Assembly (NCBI GenBank): GCA_009760855.2
Contig: WPIO01000005.1
Location: 1,162,501 to 1,226,500, forward strand
DNA: 64,000 nucleotides
From: Cristatella mucedo
Lineage: Eukaryota; Bryozoa; Phylactolaemata; Cristatellidae
Direction: 5' to 3'
This document shows positions 36,308-49,205 of this stretch, piece after piece. The first letter of the stretch is position 1. Each line of letters starts with the position of its first letter. The notes below the pieces were generated by a model that was not told the DNA's origin, did not search any database, and worked only from the letters and a program-made list of their open reading frames with translations. Position numbers and translations under genes: made by a program.

Positions 36308-38560
36308 GAACAATATAATAATAATAATAATAATACCTATGTATGGCACCCCAGAAAACTGAATCGCTGGGCAATTTACAGATGCTGCAAAGAAAGCCTG
36401 ACCAAATGATTAGTGATACCATTCGCAATGTCATCAAACATAATATTGTCAGATATGAGATGCACAGGGCCAACATGTAGATACAGATAACATTGTTAGA
36501 TATGACATGCACAGGGCCAACATGTAGATACAGTTAGTAGCAGCAGGCACAGTGTCAGCACACAAAGAACAAATCACAAGGACCCACTGAAGGCTGTAAT
36601 AAATATGTGTGTTTTAAGCTTTTTTTTAAATATCGTCGTGTCAGGGGGATGTGGTGATGTCAGTCGGGAGTGAGTTCCAGGCTTTGGAGGAATACGAACT
36701 AAAGACACGGTCTCCAAAGGCTTTGAGGCTCGTACGAGGTACAGCTAAAAGGTTTGAGTCAGAACAGGAGATTGCACACTGCCTGGCCTGGGTGGGGGGA
36801 GTAGTTCTGATAGGTGGATTGGAGCCAGAGAATGAATGGACCTAAAAGTAAGTGACAGAACCTTGAAGTCGATATGCTGCTTGATTAGGAACCAGTGCAG
36901 CTCTGCGAGAAGTGGTGGGATGGGGCAATTGTGCTGCCCACGACAGACAAGCCAAGCTGCAGAGTTAAGCACCAACTGTAAGTCCCTGATTACACATGCC
37001 GGTTGACCAGCAAGCAGTGAGTTACAGAAGTTGAGATGGGATGTAATACATGCACGGACCAATGTGAATGTAGTATCCCTGCCCAAGCAAGCCCGAATTT
37101 CAGCAATGTTATGCAGCTGAAAGACGGCAGACTTGACTGTGGAACTGATGTGTTCATCTAGTAAAAACTCACTTTGGACCAGGACACATAGATTACGTGC
37201 AGATGCAACAGGAGATATGCTATCGGCACCAATTTTGAGCGATACTCTTTCCAGTTTCAGTCACTTTTGGTTTCCCCATAACTAATAAGTGGGTTTTGCC
37301 ATTATTTAATTTGAGAAAGTTTGCTGCAATCTATGTGCAGATGTCGGCAATACATGCAGCAAGAGTGTGTAGAGAATTCAACGTGCCTGAGAGCTGGGAG
37401 GGATCAAAGCAAAGGTACGACTGTGCATCATCTTCGTAGAACTTAAAGCCTACATCGTGCTCTGAGGTCACATCGGCAAGAGGAAGAGTATAAACTGTGA
37501 AAAGAAGTGGACCGAGCGCAGAGCCCTGCGGTATCCCATATTGCAGTGGTTCTTCGGATTACCTTTGTCAATTCATATCAATACTCGAGAGACTCTGACT
37601 GAGACACAGGAGCTGAACCATTCCAGTGTTGTGCCGGTGATGCCCAGGTGAGATGAGAGGCGCTCACGAGGGACTTGGTGATCAACTGCATCAATGCTAC
37701 CGAAAAATCAAGCAAAGCAAGCAGAGATGGTTTACACATTAGCCTGCATTTCTGATAAGGTCTTTATACACCCTAGATAATTCTGAGTCTGTGGAGCGAT
37801 TAGCTTTAACTCCCCACTTGAACTTGCTTGCTAGGCATGAGGCCTCTAAGAGTTCAGCTGGTCTGCCACAACTCTCTTTGATAGGAATGGTAGACTGGGA
37901 GACTGTTCGGAAGAAGCTGAAGTTCTCTTGGTCTAGTGTTGCTTTCTTAATTGGTGGCATAACAACAGCTTTCTTGAAAGGTGCATGAAAAGGTTCTTGA
38001 AAGGACATGACCTGAGGCCAAGGACATATTTATCATGCTAGTTGTGCATTTCATCAGTAGATCTATACATTGTACAAGTAGGACAGTGGTAATAGGGTCT
38101 AGAGGACTAGCAATCTTCTTTGACTAGGGCATACATTTCAGAATAAGGTCACTCGTGGCCTCCTTGAATGTAGACATTGAGGAATGTAGAGCATGGAATC
38201 GATGGACATGAGTCCTATGTTGATATAATTGAGTGACAGGAGTCTACAGGGAATGCTGCAATCGTAGGGATGGACTCCCTGATCTTGTCTATCTGGCTGA
38301 CAAAGAAGCGAGAGAAGCGATCGGCTAGGTCACCACCAGGATCACTAGGTAAGGAGCTAACCTGAGAGAGGTTAAGGCTATGGTTGATGGTAGACGTCAA
38401 CATTTTCGGATTTGTGGTAAGCTGTTTGCTGTAGGCCAAGGCTCGGATTCTTATAAATTTCTTATGGTAGGAGTTGAGTTGTACTGAGCATAGAAAGCAA
38501 ATTCACACTCGTCACGAACTGCAAAAAAGGCCTATCGAGTCAATAGAAAAGTTAATATTA
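36308..38560 (-). mobile_element. L2/CR1-like LINE, longest copy, broken
   Basis: Begins with AATAATAATAATAATAATACC and a tail, 3' UTR including a duplicated segment (36440-36530), C-terminal blocks (HLNFCNSLLAGQPACV, PLLAELHWFLIKQHIDFKV), an RT core (YGIPQGSALGPLLFTVY and FYEDDAQSYLC, where the YADD motif reads YEDD) and upstream N-terminal parts (RFSRFFVSQIDKIRESIPTI at 38.2-38.4 kb). Many frame breaks; not active. Confidence 0.82.
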
Positions 38561-38564
38561 GGAA

Positions 38565-39040
38565 GGCTTCTGACTGAGTTTTATTTTTTGAAGATAAGGC
38601 CGTGTGCGCTCCTCGATGTCTACCCTGTGCATTGCTCTTCTATAGTTCTTCCATGTCGTCAAATTTTTACTCGCAGAAAACCACATGCCTGAGAGACCAA
38701 ACAAGTAGAAAATGCTGCATAATCTACTGGTGAGTGTCAGCAAGTAATAAAGAAAATTGTTCAAAGCTATTTCTCAGCACATTCCAGGTCATCAAACAGC
38801 TTCGACAGAGCCCTCTCCTGACGCTGTCCTCGCGGCCTCCACCGGGCTGCGTTTGACATACATACTCTATCAGTTACATAAGCTGTGCAAAATTTGTCGG
38901 CTTTCTCTGAACATCATCTTTACATTTGTATCAGGATTTTCATTGTTATGGCTTCCCGTATAGAGTCGTCACATCAAAGATCCCAAACGCCGGATGACAG
39001 CTTGAAACTTGGAGACTAATGATTGCAACAACACTATTTG
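38565..39040. other. No recognised feature
   Basis: AT-rich DNA between a LINE and a SINE; no exon signal I trust. Confidence 0.35.
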
Positions 39041-39043
39041 GCA

Positions 39044-39210
39044 TGTCTTAGCCCAGGAGGGAAGGTGCTCGCCCTTCACGACCCAGGTCGTGGGTTCGAG
39101 TCCTGCAGTTGGCGATTCTTCATCGCCTACTGCAACCGGTAGTGATAGCAGTCAAGGCTCTTCTGCCGCTATAAATAATGAGGCTACTAAATCAGCTAAG
39201 CAGCTTATTA
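39044..39210 (+). mobile_element. tRNA-derived SINE, family A
   Basis: A box-like TTAGCCCAGGAGGG, B box GGGTTCGAGTCC (39092-39103), then a body with CAAGGCTCTTCTGCCGCTATA and TAAATCAGC and an AT-rich end. Body and tail align with the minus-strand copy at 1970-2145. Confidence 0.7.
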
Positions 39211-39473
39211 TAATAAACAGCAGATATTTGATGTCATGTAGTAAGTTGAGTACACAAGCATAACCAGTATCAATTCCCACGTAGCAACCTCTTTTTATCC
39301 AATTTCCTGCCTCCCAGCAAGCGACCAAGCACATGTGTTCACGAGCACATGTATACACATCCATCCACCAGCCGAGCTTCTGATGCCGATTTCTTTTGCC
39401 GTCTTTCCTCATTTAATAGCACAGAAATCTAGTCAATTAACAGTGACTATGATATGCATGAGAGGTTACTTAC

Positions 39474-39625
39474 CTTCGTGGGGTTACTGTCAGCAGGTCC
39501 GGAAGTACTTTCTTGGCTTCCTGCTTCAAGTTGTCTTCTTGACCATCGTCTCTAATCTCGTGATGATCTTCGAGTGCTGGAAACATGCCAGCAGCCACTG
39601 TATGTCGCTGTATGTTAGGCCTGCC
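39474..39625 (-). CDS. Membrane-protein exon 3
   Basis: Acceptor TATTGGCTGTAG and strong donor CGAAG|GTAAGT. Fifty codons in phase 0 with an acidic segment (LEDHHEIRDDGQEDN) followed by KQEAKKVLPDLL. It links directly to exon 2, and the frame closes right after the donor. Confidence 0.58.
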
Positions 39626-42411
39626 CTACAGCCAATAGAATGCAGCATGCAGGCCAAGTTCGATCACTAGAATTGACCATGCAATCAACAATCCGGCATC
39701 ACCACTCCGAAAAAGGGTGCGAGGCAACCACAATATACAAGCGATAACTCAACCACTTCAACCAGCAGCAAGTCGCTGGTCTATGCACTGAAGCGTTCGG
39801 TTCGCCGACAACTACACACAGTCCAGTGCGACGACGAAATGTGAATGCCCAGCCCTGTCGCAGCTTGCTTAGTGCTCGAAAATGTGACTCGTGGCTAAAT
39901 CTACTGTAGCTGCTAAAACTATACCCACGGTCCCACCCACCCAGAGTCTGCCTGATAAGACACACATGCCTTTTAGAGTGCAAGGCCGCAAAGCTGCAAT
40001 CGGCAAAAGAGCTTCTAAGAGTGGACCAAACAAAGTAGCACAGCTAGCAAACAGCAAGGACTAGAGTACCACAGAGTCGCATGTCAGAGACCCTCTGTGA
40101 GTGGTTGCCTAATGTGAGTGGCTTACATCCCTGTTCAAAGTCAGGGGAACGCATGGCAATGCAAGGCAAATTGCACGACTGACCTGCCAGTGGGAGACCA
40201 CGTCGGTGGCAGAAGAGAGAAAGGCGAACTCCAAAAACAGGACTTGACAAAGTAAGTTTAGTATAATGATTATGCAGCTCATACAGCTGGCTCCTTTTGG
40301 TGACTTTGTATTCTACGAACAATAGCTTAGCCATGACTTTTTTCTGAATGCTACATGCAGATTTTCTGGAAATAAACCACGAACGTGCACAAAAGTTATC
40401 TTGGCTACCAACACGTATGATTTGGGGTCATGACGCCACCTCGAGATCCAGCTCTTTGCTGTATAGCTGGATACTGAATGCCAGAATTCAAACCCATGCA
40501 AACAATTACCAAGCATTTATTCAAATCATACCGGCATGATGATGGCCTGATCTTTCAAGGCAGGGTCCAGTCTTTTCCTTGGGGCTCGAAGGACGGGCTT
40601 ATCGGCAGATGCACCGCTTCCTGTTGCTTGGCCGGTTTCATATGCTGCAAGTGCAAGTTTAACGTTGACCCCAGCATTTCGGATGGTTGAGAAGTCCCAA
40701 GCACCTTCCTCTCGTTCAGACTTGCCATCCTTGAGACTGCAGAGAAGCAGAGAACACCCACTGAAGAAAGCATCTGCTAGGAGTATAAATACTGGCTTGT
40801 ACGGCCCCCATTTTGTTTTGACTTTCATCATTTAGATCTCATTAATTTCGAGCATGCACGCTAGTAGTAATAATAGTATAAAACATTTAAACAGCACCCT
40901 AAGAAGACTAAATCTCTTTCTAGGCACTTTACATGTGCTAGTATTTGTACAATGTATGGTGCCAGTACGCTTGTGTTACACCATAAAGCAAACGAAGAAA
41001 TACTAAAAAAACAAGTTAGCACGTACATTTTTGTATTTGGTGAGCCTGTGCATAAATATGCTACATACACATCTACAGGGGTGGATACACCATATAGGAA
41101 TTATAATGATAATAACAATAAAAATAAAACATTTACAAAGCATTCTTAGAGAGCCAAATCTCTTTCTAGGCATGTGCTGAAAAGCATCTATTGCATGTGC
41201 TGAAAAGCACATGTAAAATGTTTAAATTATAACATGACACTTTATTGGCTCGCAGAAGCACACAAAAAAGGAGAATTCGTTTGGATTAATCAAAGGCCGT
41301 TTGAAGCAGGTTGGTGTTTAGCTTCTTTTGAATGTCGTCAAATCAGGAGATGATGTCATGCTAATCGGTAGCTAGTTCCCAGGGAGCTTTGGGAGCATAG
41401 GAACTGAAGGCACGGAATCCAGCAGGTCTTAAGTTCGTTAAAGGCACACCAAACGAATTGAATCAGGAGAGAGCAGGTCATTGCGTGACTGCGACAAGAA
41501 GCCTGATAAAGCCGGAGAATCTCAGATAGCTTTTCCAGGGAGCAAGAGAATGAAGAGCAGCCTAAACAAACAGTGACCGAACCTTGAAATCGATACTCTG
41601 CTTGATCGGAAGCTACTGCAGATGGGTGAGACGTAGTGTAACATGGTAGTTTCGACGTTCACAACAGACAAACCTAGCTGCCGAGTCTTGCTCCAACTGT
41701 AAGCGTTTTTGTTGCAGAGGCAGAAAGACCTGCAAGCAGCGAGTTATAGAAGTCTAGATTCGACATGAAGTACAGAAGTATATTTACTGCACTTGCAGAA
41801 ATGTACACATCCTTATACTCCATACGGGTATGAAACATATGCTGAGATAGGTTATAAGTAATTTTCATCTTGTGAAGGGATCCACTATCGAGGGGAAAAT
41901 GAGGCAGCAGCCTTTGAAAAAAGGGAACAAAATTGCTTTACCATACGACTTGGCTTAAAGCTATTTCAGAACAGGTGCCTGAAAAAAAGTCCAGAAGTAG
42001 TATGTGCTCACAGCTAAAAACCTGTCCAAAAAGTGTGATTGTTATTGGATATGACTGCGATGATTTGTTTAGGTGTACCGGGTGAATAGTAGTGTAATAA
42101 TGCATGTTTTGCATGATCTATTATGATAATAATATGACTTTTATAAATCATCTGGAGAGCACAGAAATCTCTATTCGGACACTTTACAACTCTTAAGTAG
42201 TGAGTTCATAGCTTACTACAAGCATACAGATTGCAATTAGCTTGTATCCTTCATTAGTTGTCTGAGGGATCGCATACTTGCAGGCTTGTTTATTTTACCG
42301 GGTTTTGGGTTTGGGGTAGAGGGTCGTCCGTGTTAATGGGCTGCCTGACATCACCCCAACAGTTCTCCGACAGACACCAGTTGGGCCCTGCAGTAATATT
42401 TATTCGTGTAA

Positions 42412-42484
<73 letters not shown>

Positions 42485-43820
42485 GTGTGTGTGTGTGTGT
42501 GTGTTCGCGTGCGTGTGTATGTGCAGGTAAATGCGAACATGCGTTGGTTATAGTGTATTTTTTTATTTATGCCATTATATCTCTGTCAACGTAATCAACC
42601 ATGAGCATGGTGAAGGAAGCTCCCGGATCCCCACACCTGATTCGGAGGGGCGTGCCGGATGGCAGTCAGAGCTGCTTAAGTAAAAAGTATGGGTTGGCTT
42701 ATTAAACAGCCTTTTTTTATATAGCAGCGGGAGAGCCTTAGATAGTACCTACGACCTTCTGCTTGGCTGAGTGCCAGCTCATGGTGAGAGTGCTTAGCTT
42801 TTGACTGTCTATAAAAACCACCAAAAATTACCCACTGGTATTCCCGAAAAAGAAAACTCCCCACTGGTATTCCCGAGGAAGGAGCATGCCATCTCATTCG
42901 ACTGCAACCATAGTCAGGCTTATTTAAATAATCACAATGAAAAGGTTAAAGTTCATTGCTTGTTGCTAGAATACTAAAAATTCGCTATGTTGGTACATAA
43001 TTTAGAGAATCGTGAACATCGTATATATACAATAAATGTACACATACGCATGTTTGATTGAGCTCCGAGTAAATTTAATCTTAATAAAAATAATTGGTCA
43101 GCAAGCTGTGCAGCAACATGGCCGATGCGAGTGCAAGCCACTCATACTTTCTCAAACTTCCGTTAAAAATTTTTATTTCTCTCAATAGGATCAGTCCACA
43201 AATGCAAGAATGTCTAAGGGAACCAAATATTCATAGTTAGTCTTTCATTTTAATTTACGTTTTTACCTATATCAAGACGTTTCCTTATTCCAATCATGTG
43301 AACGAATACCAATACGCGATTATCTCATCACACTTAAATCGAGTAGTGCCCATCCGTCAGCCATTCTATTAAGTACAGTCGTAAGGACAAAGGGGTAAAA
43401 AGCCGAGTTTGCTCACTTGTCAGTATGAGATGCCACAGCTGCTACCACGTCGCCGTGGGCATGAGGAGTGAGAAGTTTCGGAATGCCGTCTGCAGGCACA
43501 GCATCCTTGTTCCCAACGAGCGGTTCTTTGGCAGCATCACCAGCAATGGTATCCGATTGCCTTGCAAAAGCCCTCGACGGCACCTCCACTTCGCAGGCTT
43601 CAGCTGGGGCAACTAACACGACGGCAGCAGAGGATGTTGCCTGCTGCTCCTCTGCCGACGACTTGCCCCTGTTGCTCTTTCTATCTTTAGTGGTTGGTCC
43701 TCGGCAGCAGCAGATCAAAGTAACAACAGATGCAACCACAGCCGCAATGGATACGAAGACAAGCAAAATCAAGCGAGGCTCTTCCACGGCACGCCAAGCT
43801 TGCATCGGGGAAGCTTGCAT
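39474..43820 (-). CDS. Unknown single-pass membrane protein gene, three 5' exons
   Basis: Exons 43417-43820, 40532-40736 and 39474-39625 join in frame (phases 2, 0 and 2) to about 253 residues. The N-terminus is short (about 18 residues), then comes a transmembrane helix (ILLVFVSIAAVVASVVTLI) followed directly by CCC and a basic stretch (KDRKSNRGKSS). Next comes a polar, largely disordered linker. This layout, a short outside end, a helix, a palmitoylation-type Cys cluster and a basic linker, is like synaptotagmin N-termini, but no C2 domain was found, so the family is not assigned. The next exon must begin in phase 2 and was not traced; it may lie beyond the LINE at 36.3-38.6 kb. Confidence 0.55.
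40532..40736 (-). CDS. Membrane-protein exon 2
   Basis: Acceptor TGCTTCTCTGCAG; donor CCG|GTATGA. It encodes 68 codons plus the last base of the split codon. Charged segment DGKSEREEGAWDF, then VNVKLALAAYETG, then a basic RAPRKRLDPALKDQ. The in-frame stop right after the donor supports the splice. Confidence 0.6.
40865..41215 (-). mobile_element. Two LINE tail fragments
   Basis: Tail sequences at 40867-40940 (CTAAATCTCTTTCTAGGCACTTTACATGTGC) and 41105-41180 (GAGCCAAATCTCTTTCTAGGC) in the same orientation, each with an AT-rich repeat run at its end. Confidence 0.6.
41290..41760 (-). mobile_element. LINE C-terminal coding fragment
   Basis: Minus-strand decay of the WNSL, SFGDRAFSS and KQSIDFKV blocks and the SAARLVC block, with stops. 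Confidence 0.6.
42120..42200 (-). mobile_element. LINE tail fragment
   Basis: ATAATAATATGACTTTTATAAATC then GAGAGCACAGAAATCTCTATTCGGACACTTTAC, a decayed minus tail. Confidence 0.5.
42414..42508. repeat. (AT)n followed by (GT)n
   Basis: About 33 perfect AT units, then ACATG and a GT run. Confidence 0.98.
42697..42745 (-). mobile_element. SINE family A, 3' fragment
   Basis: The reverse complement contains AAGGCTCTCCCGCTGCTATA and GGCTGTTTAATAAGCC, matching the 3' end of the two longer family A copies. The tRNA head is absent. Confidence 0.5.
42750..43400. other. AT-rich DNA downstream of the membrane-protein first exon
   Basis: Contains a short direct repeat (CCCACTGGTATTCCCGA at 42831 and 42861); otherwise nothing recognised. 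It would be intron of the membrane-protein gene. Confidence 0.4.
43417..43820 (-). CDS. Membrane-protein exon 1 (TM helix, Cys cluster)
   Basis: The first ATG is at 43818-43820, and an in-frame TGA lies 17 codons upstream. It encodes 134 residues: a hydrophobic helix at about residues 18-37, CCC at 38-40, then a basic and Ser/Ala-rich segment. The donor GACAA|GTGAGC is strong and leaves phase 2. Confidence 0.6.
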
Positions 43821-44296
43821 GCCCGGCGATCGTCGATTCTCCCCCGTAGGATTATCTTTGGTAGTGTGATATCACGTGCCAGCCACCGGATCCTGGAACG
43901 AGAGAGGGTTTACATCGGCCTCGATCTGTGCTTATGCGTGCGAGTGTGCATGCATGCATGAACGTATGTACGTATATATGAGTACTTGCGTGTGTAAGTG
44001 AGTGAGAGTGAGTAAGTGAGTGAGAGAGCGAGCGTGCATGCGTGTGTTCGTGATGTGTGTGAGCATGCCTCATGCTCTCAGCCTATTTTCCGTCTATCCG
44101 GACGAATCCTACGTGTTTTTTGCCAGCCGCAGCCCAGCTTGATGGTTGACACCTGCCCATCTAGCCCACGTGCCAAACAAAACCAACGTCAATGAAGGTG
44201 AGGTGAAGGGGGCTGGAGCCACCTAAGAAAATGAGAATGAGCTGCCGCCAAGCTCCCACCACCAATCCCTTCTGGCCAAGTTCTACCTTCAGTGCG

Positions 44297-44311
44297 GGGG
44301 GGGGGGGGGGA
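44297..44311. repeat. Poly-G tract
   Basis: Run of about 14-15 G. Similar runs lie at 50400-50414, 54081-54091 and 23706-23717. Confidence 0.9.
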
Positions 44312-44503
44312 GCCCTCTCAGCAAAATTAAGAAGGAGTGTCCAAAAGCACGCGACAAAGTGTCCCAGGCGGTTTAAGAGGACGAGTGTAAACACAATCTG
44401 CTACTTTTGATCACTGACCAGACCATGTAAATTGTACGACTGTAGTTTAGGTTTGAATAGCAAGGAAGCTGATAGCTATACTTGATGGACGCACTTTCTG
44501 TAC

Positions 44504-44710
44504 CTGGTTATAAGGTGGCACTCGTTCACGTGAGATCCGAGAATCGCGTCATGATCGGCCGGCAAGGTCAACCCCATTAACGCTCCCCCATGCCGATTAT
44601 GTTGCAGCAGAAGAGCTTTAGGGGCTAACTGCAGCCTAATTTCGGTGTGCAATAAAGAACGCCTGCAGCACGATTCAAACAGGTGACCACCTTCGCAAAG
44701 CTCTAGCACC
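44504..44710 (-). CDS. Candidate exon, unknown
   Basis: Good acceptor (TTCTTCGTTTTGTAG) and donor ACCAG|GTACAG. The only open phase gives 68 residues starting VLELCEGGHLFESC and ending VNECHLIT. The start looks like a kinase hinge, but nothing else in the segment supports a kinase. It lies 0.7 kb upstream of the membrane-protein start codon, and its phase does not fit an acceptor there, so it is probably a different gene. Confidence 0.35.
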
Positions 44711-45299
44711 CTACAAAACGAAGAAAAGGTGCCCTAACCAATTAGCATGGAATCAATGCCTTTAGCCCGCTACAGAAGTCCTTAGAAGAGCAGCACGGAT
44801 TCCCAGGATAGGACTAGAATTACCGCCTGGAATGACCGACTAGCCTACTGTCTATGGGCAAGTCCAAGGTTTCTGGCATAACAATCGCTGTAATGAGCTC
44901 AGCAGTTTCGATCTACAGTTATTCCCGGTCCAAACGAAGCTAGTCGTCAGTTGCTCGGAACACTGCTCAAATGCAGAATAGGTGGTCAAAGGTGTTTTTT
45001 GTATCATCCCACGTTCATTAGAGGCATGCCCCCAGTTAAGCAATGACAAAGGCACCACCAATGGTCTCATACAGCAAAGCGACCACCAACTCGCTCTAGT
45101 ACTTTTGCTGGCTGGCTGCTGCTTATAAGTGGTGACACTTGCAACTACAGCAGTAGCTCGACCAGTCAGGGGAAAGGCTGCACCATGGAGCCTGGCGACA
45201 CGTACAGCTGTCGCTGGAATTACCAATTTCTTTCTCTTGTCTCCTGCCTGGTTGATCATGCATATAGCTGCCCCATAGCATCGTTCTTAGGCGGAAAAC

Positions 45300-45540
45300 G
45301 TGTTTGAATACCGACGATCGAGCACAGGATCCTGTTGTGTACCACTGTAACGCAGACGCTGTCAAGCTCACGGTTATCAATGATATGTCTGCAACGGTCC
45401 TGCATCTCGTAAGCCATAGTCGACATGCTGTTTAGCGTTAGCTCACCAACATATGCAAGCCGGCGAATGTGACACAGATTGCAAACCCAGGCGTGCAAGC
45501 GGCAGCTCAATTGAGTCGGCTCGATCAAACTTTCCGTCAT
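45300..45540 (-). CDS. Candidate Cys-containing exon, unknown
   Basis: An open frame of about 90 residues with spaced cysteines (CRLHAWVCNLCHIRRL and later DRCRHI, VCVTVV, ILCSIV). Possible donor GTCG|GTATTC near 45308; the 5' border is not certain. The composition looks like a folded domain, but no family is recognised. Confidence 0.3.
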
Positions 45541-45744
45541 TTGGGTTCTAGACTCTCAGCGTTCTTGCTGTAATTTTGACCATTTCATCCTGTGCGTCTG
45601 TGTCATCCTCTATCACTGCTGCCGACACTGGTTGAAAGCGACACCTGTAAGAGCCTGTTAGTGGGAGCCCCTTGGCGACGGTCACAGCCTCTGAAGCCCT
45701 TGCTTTGGCTAAGGCAGGCGACAGCGTGTGACAACAGCAGTGGT

Positions 45745-45746
<2 letters not shown>

Positions 45747-45784
<38 letters not shown>
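45747..45784. repeat. (CT)n microsatellite
   Basis: About 19 perfect CT units. Confidence 0.98.
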
Positions 45785-45786
<2 letters not shown>

Positions 45787-46128
45787 ATTTCTGTGCATTA
45801 CAGAACCCAAGTATATGCAGCTATTGCTGCGAAAAAACGCCCAGGAATTGATGTATTTACAATGAAGCACGGGCTAGTAACGGGTACTACGCCTCGCTGC
45901 CGTGAGTGACCGGATATCGGTGGACCTAACGCGCCGAAGAACGGCTAAGACGTCTTTGAGCGATGCACACGATGTATAGGCACGATATCGGAGGACGGCA
46001 GCGATCAAGAACGCCCATAACTTACTAGAAAAGTCCACGAACTAAGCTAGTAGCTGTATATTTCACAGACGAAGAGAGCCGCATCTGACCAATACGAAGC
46101 AGCTACTGACTAATCGTCACTTTGAATA

Positions 46129-46540
46129 GCTTTTTTAACATCTACAGCAATCAGTTATGAAAACTCTCGTTGCAATGATTATAACTCAGGAACAGCCAAT
46201 GATGGCCAATGTTTTTTTCTTATATTTGTCTCGATCCTACCCTCAACTTAGTCAACAGCTACAAAAGTGAATTACGACTTCTCTTTTAACCTCCATAAGG
46301 AGCATTACGTACACAAGTTACATGCAAATGAGGCTTTTTGTAGCATCTCAAGCAGCTGGTTATGAAATCTCTCGCTACAATGACTATAACTCAGGAACAG
46401 TCAGTAATTGGTCAATTTTTTCTTCTTATATTTTTCTCGATCCCATCCTTAACTTAGTCAACAGCTGCAAGAATGAATCACGAATTCTCTTTTAACCTTT
46501 ACATGAAGATGACGTATACAGGTTACACAAATGAGGCAGA
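46129..46540 (+). repeat. 204-bp tandem duplication, diverged
   Basis: Two head-to-tail copies of about 204 bp. Anchor ATAACTCAGGAACAG occurs at 46181 and 46385; ACTTAGTCAACAGCT and TTCTCTTTTAACCT also repeat at the same spacing. Neither copy has a usable open frame. Confidence 0.88.
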
Positions 46541-47228
46541 AGTTCGCGTGCATCTGCATCACGGGCATGGTTTTTCAATGAGTGTGTCACCGTTTGTTTC
46601 AATAATGTCAATGCCTAAGAAATCTATAGTTCGTAAGAGAACCTTCAGCTCGCACTGACGTCGGGTTGTTGGCAGATGTCGTGCATACGTTTGCCCTTCG
46701 CATCTTTATTATCAAGTGTGTTACAGTGCACAAAGCCCTATCGAGCAATCTACGAAATCTAGAGCCTGATTACAAACACACAGAATGTGCAAACTACACA
46801 TTTTCGCGTAGCAAACATTCTTCGTCACCGAGCTCAATATGAAGTGCAGTGCATAGAACAAACTAGTTGATAAGCACAGCAACCATGTGCTGCATTGCTG
46901 TTTATATTACTGCAAAATAGCTGCCCAATATCTCTAACGAGATAAAAAAAAAACAAGTTAACAGCAGAAAATTGTCGGCCAAGTTCTCAATTTTATCGGC
47001 TTAGGTTTTGACTGTAACTTTTTGACAAGTATGCCAATAAATTTCCCGGTAAGCAAACTTTCTGCTACACATGGGTTCTATCAAACGAATTGCATACAGA
47101 GTGGCAAATGGCTGCCGCAATAGACCATGCTTAGCGATCGGCGCAGACAACCAATTTTGTAGCCTGTCGAAATGCAACGGCTTACAGCACTTGATGGCAA
47201 TATAATATATGCCTGCAGACATGAGAAC

Positions 47229-47429
47229 CCCATAGCCAAGAATTAATTGGCAGTCCCGTGAGTGCAAAGAGATCAAGATGGCCGATAAAAAAAAACCGAT
47301 GATGCTCGAAACTCTGCGGCAGCAGCAAAGTGGTCCGGATCCCAGCTGGCCATCGTACAAGGGTGCCCAAGGTGCCCATGGTGCCCGTACAGATGTTCCA
47401 CGGATCGATCGCTCTTCGCTGAGCTACAG
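47229..47429 (-). CDS. Candidate exon, unknown, reading frame ambiguous
   Basis: Strong acceptor (TTTTTGTCAGTTCTTCAG) and a donor at GGG|GTTCTC. Two frames are open through most of it: one gives AIDPWNICTGTMG and FIGHLDLFALTGLP, the other gives SVEHLYGHHGHLG. Nearby positive evidence is lacking, so the gene cannot be named. Confidence 0.3.
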
Positions 47430-47929
47430 CTGAAGAACTGACAAAAATCCTCTTCAAAAATACTATAGCCAGACACACACTGTGGGCCGGAAAGCTAGGC
47501 CTTGGACAAGGGGTAAGGAGCTTGTATCTCACGACCCCTTAAGCAGACGATCCCCTTATTGGCCGGTGAATGCGGAGGAGACAGACAAGCTTTTATAAGC
47601 GTAACGATGGGGCCACTACTACGACTCTCTGTAACATACATCCAATCGCGACTAGACAAAGCATCAGTGTGTACGTGTGCTAAAGAAGATTATGCACTAC
47701 AAACCCCCAGCAGACATTTGGCATCTCACATTTCTTTGCATATAACATATGATTATGATTATACACACGGAAAATTGTATGTTTAAGTTTAGAAAGAGCA
47801 TTTCCTCACTGGTCGTTACTGCACCACTCGCAGCTGCCTTACAGTAGCAGTCAGTACAAGTAAGAAAAACGACATACCGTAAGTTAAGCTAAAAGTGATA
47901 ATTCATTACTTAGCAGGGAATCACACACA

Positions 47930-48205
<276 letters not shown>

Positions 48206-48751
48206 TTTATGTATATATAGATTTTTTTCTGTCTGTTTGTCTGTCTCTCTAATGCCTTCTCGAGAAACTAGCGACCGGTGCCGCACCAAAATGCTGTTGT
48301 TTTCACGGTGAAATCTAAATGCTTGCACGAAGGAACGATGATCCTCGAATAATAAAACGGACCCAAACTTTTAATTTAAGAGAAAAGCAAAACCCATAAG
48401 TGTAAGACTGCGAAAACTTTATGTTAAACAGATAGGTAGCGTATAACAGGCTAAAAAGACAGACAGAACAAGAGATCACGAAATAATCCCTGTGAAAGAA
48501 GCAGCCGATTAAACTACTGGTACTGCTGACATCTCACTAGTTGACACAGTAATGTCTTGTTCTCACCTTTTTCCGCTGTCTCTAAATTTTTCTTTCTTTC
48601 TTCGTCTCGTTCTCCCATCTTCTTTCTTTCTCTCCTTCACTTTCTGTCCTCGGCTCTCCTTCCTTTACTTCTCTCCTTCTCTCGGTACCTTTCTTAGTCT
48701 CCCGTTTCCCTCTCCCTCTGAATCTTTCCAGATTCCTATCTGCATCTTAAA

Positions 48752-49205
<454 letters not shown>

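Noticed and set aside
26130-38560. Active LINE
   Set aside because: The two longest copies have frameshifts and stops; the later one also has YEDD in place of YADD, and neither has an intact full frame.
44504-44710. Protein kinase hinge (LELCEGGHLFE)
   Set aside because: No catalytic loop, DFG or other kinase motif in phase-compatible flanking sequence.
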